A program made the translations under genes and the position numbers. The notes under the pieces are model-generated. The model did no database searches. It saw only the letters and a list, made by a program, of their open reading frames with translations, and was not told the origin of the DNA. Below, piece by piece: positions 62,992 to 64,000 of a DNA stretch of 64,000 nucleotides (its first letter is position 1; every line of letters begins with the position of its first letter). Source of the stretch: Streptomyces sp. DG2A-72 (GTDB taxonomy: Bacteria > Actinomycetota > Actinomycetes > Streptomycetales > Streptomycetaceae); NCBI RefSeq assembly GCF_030499575.1, contig NZ_JASTLC010000001.1, positions 3,744,001-3,808,000 of the forward strand. Direction: 5' to 3'.

Positions 62992-63426
62992 TCAGTCGAG
63001 ACAGAACTCGTTGCCCTCGACGTCCTGCATCGCGATGCACGACTCGTTCTCGTCATCGGCAGGCAGCAGTTGCACGCGTACCGCGCCGAGCGCGACCAGT
63101 CGTGCGCACTCGGCTTCGAGCACGGCGAGGCGTTCTTCACCCACGAGCCCGGTGCCTACCCGCACGTCGAGGTGCACCCGATTCTTGACGACCTTGCCTT
63201 CGGGAACGCGCTGAAAGTACAGTCGCGGGCCCACACCCGAGGGATCACTGCAGGCGAACCATGAACCCTGATCCTCAGGCGGCAGGGAACGGTTGAAGTC
63301 GTCCCACGTGGCGAACCCTGACGGTGGCGGCGGTACGACGTACCCCAACACCTCGCACCAAAAACGAGCGACGCGCTCAGGTTCTGCGCAGTCGAAGGTG
63401 ACCTGGAACTGCTTGATCGACGCCAT
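62992..63426 (-). CDS. VOC-family (glyoxalase-like) protein
   Basis: A 144-residue protein with the Streptomyces glyoxalase-like arrangement: QFQVTFDCAEPERVARFWCEVLGYVV, GPRLYFQRVPEGKVVKNRVHLDVRVG, CIAMQDVEGNEFCLD. One metal-ligand-like His (HLDV) and a C-terminal GNEFCLD are kept. Usually annotated as a glyoxalase/bleomycin-resistance superfamily protein; activity unknown. ATG 63426. Confidence 0.9.
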   Translation of the reverse strand: MASIKQFQVTFDCAEPERVARFWCEVLGYVVPPPPSGFATWDDFNRSLPPEDQGSWFACSDPSGVGPRLYFQRVPEGKVVKNRVHLDVRVGTGLVGEERLAVLEAECARLVALGAVRVQLLPADDENESCIAMQDVEGNEFCLD

Positions 63427-63468
63427 CGGCACACCATAACGAGACCCTGGATGCCATCGCCGCACGGG

Positions 63469-64000
63469 TCAGCGGACGACGTCGAAGACGTTCCACTGCA
63501 GACCGTTGGCGTAGACCCCGTGCTCGACGAGCTTCAGCTTCTGGGTGTCCTTGTCCGTGGCGCTGAAGAGCCGCTTGCCCGCGCCGAGCAGGAGCGGGAA
63601 GACGAGCAGGTGGTAGCGGTCGATCAGGCCGGCGTCCGACAGGGCCTGGTTCAGGGTGGCGCTGCCGTGGACGATGATCGGGCCGCCTTCGGTCTCCTTC
63701 AGCGTGGCGACTTCGTCGAGCGAGCGCAGGATCGTGGTCTCGCCCCAGTTCGACACCAGGTCGTCCCCGGTGAGGGTGGTGGAGACGACGTACTTCGGCA
63801 TCACCTTGTAGCCGGGGAAGTCCTCCATGTCGGGCCACACCGGGCTGAACGCCTCGTAGCTGGTCCGGCCCAGCAGCATCGCGGTGGCTTCCTTCTGCTC
63901 CCGGCCCTTGATCTCGTATGCCTCGGGGAGGAACTCGATGTCCTTGAAGGTCCACCCCGTGTTGCGGTAGCCGGGCTCGCCGCCGGGGGCCTCCACGACG
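63469..64000 (-). CDS. RibD C-terminal-type dihydrofolate reductase family protein (partial)
   Basis: At least 175 residues of a YwjB/RibD-C-type reductase whose N-terminus lies beyond base 64000: ATAMLLGRTSYEAFSPVWPD, PKYVVSTTLTGDDLVSNWGETTIL, GGPIIVHGSATLNQALSDAGLIDRYHLLVFPLLLGAGKRLF. These motifs (LGRxTYE, xVxSxTL, GSxxLxxxLxxxGLIDE, P.xLGxGxRLF) define the family, NADPH-binding proteins of mostly unknown substrate. It ends 42 bp from the VOC gene, same strand. Confidence 0.88.
   Translation of the reverse strand, partial: VVEAPGGEPGYRNTGWTFKDIEFLPEAYEIKGREQKEATAMLLGRTSYEAFSPVWPDMEDFPGYKVMPKYVVSTTLTGDDLVSNWGETTILRSLDEVATLKETEGGPIIVHGSATLNQALSDAGLIDRYHLLVFPLLLGAGKRLFSATDKDTQKLKLVEHGVYANGLQWNVFDVVR

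Noticed and set aside
1..64000. tRNA genes or an att site at the island borders
   Set aside because: No cloverleaf or GTTCGAATCC-type T-arm was seen near 22 kb, 26.5 kb or 46.2 kb; a covariance-model scan would be decisive.

Overview
The window looks like a chromosomal stretch of a Streptomyces or close relative. Coding GC is very high, GTG starts and 4-nt ATGA/GTGA overlaps are common, and the gene families (DUF574 methyltransferase, DUF5753/DUF397 pairs, class E/F sortases, DUF6412 beside YidC, SEC-C protein, interspersed GGGGAACTGCGCGAC repeats) are typical of that genus. I see no tRNA, rRNA or CRISPR array.

1-22 kb is ordinary core or near-core sequence: a class F sortase with a secreted neighbour, a HAD-IIA phosphatase, a tightly overlapped phosphonate (probably 2-aminoethylphosphonate) uptake/catabolism operon with its GntR regulator, an LARTG wall-anchored protein, a ROK repressor divergent from a Gfo/Idh/MocA oxidoreductase with a clear palindromic operator, a FAH-family hydrolase, a DUF574 methyltransferase, YidC plus DUF6412, an alpha/beta hydrolase, a class E sortase, a secreted GH30 galactanase, an extreme His-Pro-Lys-Pro repeat protein and a TPR/SEC-C protein.

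22-46 kb is accessory. A small cassette (MFS efflux pump, flavin reductase, MerR regulator) is bracketed by oppositely oriented pieces of one IS5-type element. It is followed by a defence-like island, 26.7-46.2 kb: Vsr endonuclease, two tandem C5-cytosine methyltransferases (the first lacks the catalytic Cys), a reverse three-gene operon headed by an HTH-GHKL (MORC/MutL-like) ATPase, a divergent small protein, a giant GHKL-ATPase/SF2 helicase fusion, a UvrD-like helicase, and DrmA- and DrmB-like proteins of the DISARM type. I know of no named system with exactly this set. The island joins the 3' end of an anti-sigma-like regulator gene.

46-56 kb is a regulatory neighbourhood: a WhiJ-like trio (HATPase, XRE/DUF5753, DUF397), a membrane-tethered nSTAND-WD40 protein split by one frameshift, a NIPSNAP protein, an acetyltransferase, an XRE/TPR regulator and several small hypotheticals.

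56.6-62.2 kb holds a cytokinin-type locus in the order seen in the Rhodococcus fascians fas operon (fasD-fasE-fasF): isopentenyltransferase, cytokinin-oxidase-like flavoprotein, and a LOG phosphoribohydrolase fused to a polyketide-type acyltransferase domain. An HxlR regulator, an orphan transketolase C-terminal-domain protein and a broken methyltransferase lie just upstream. The window ends in a small membrane protein, a VOC protein and a truncated RibD-type reductase.
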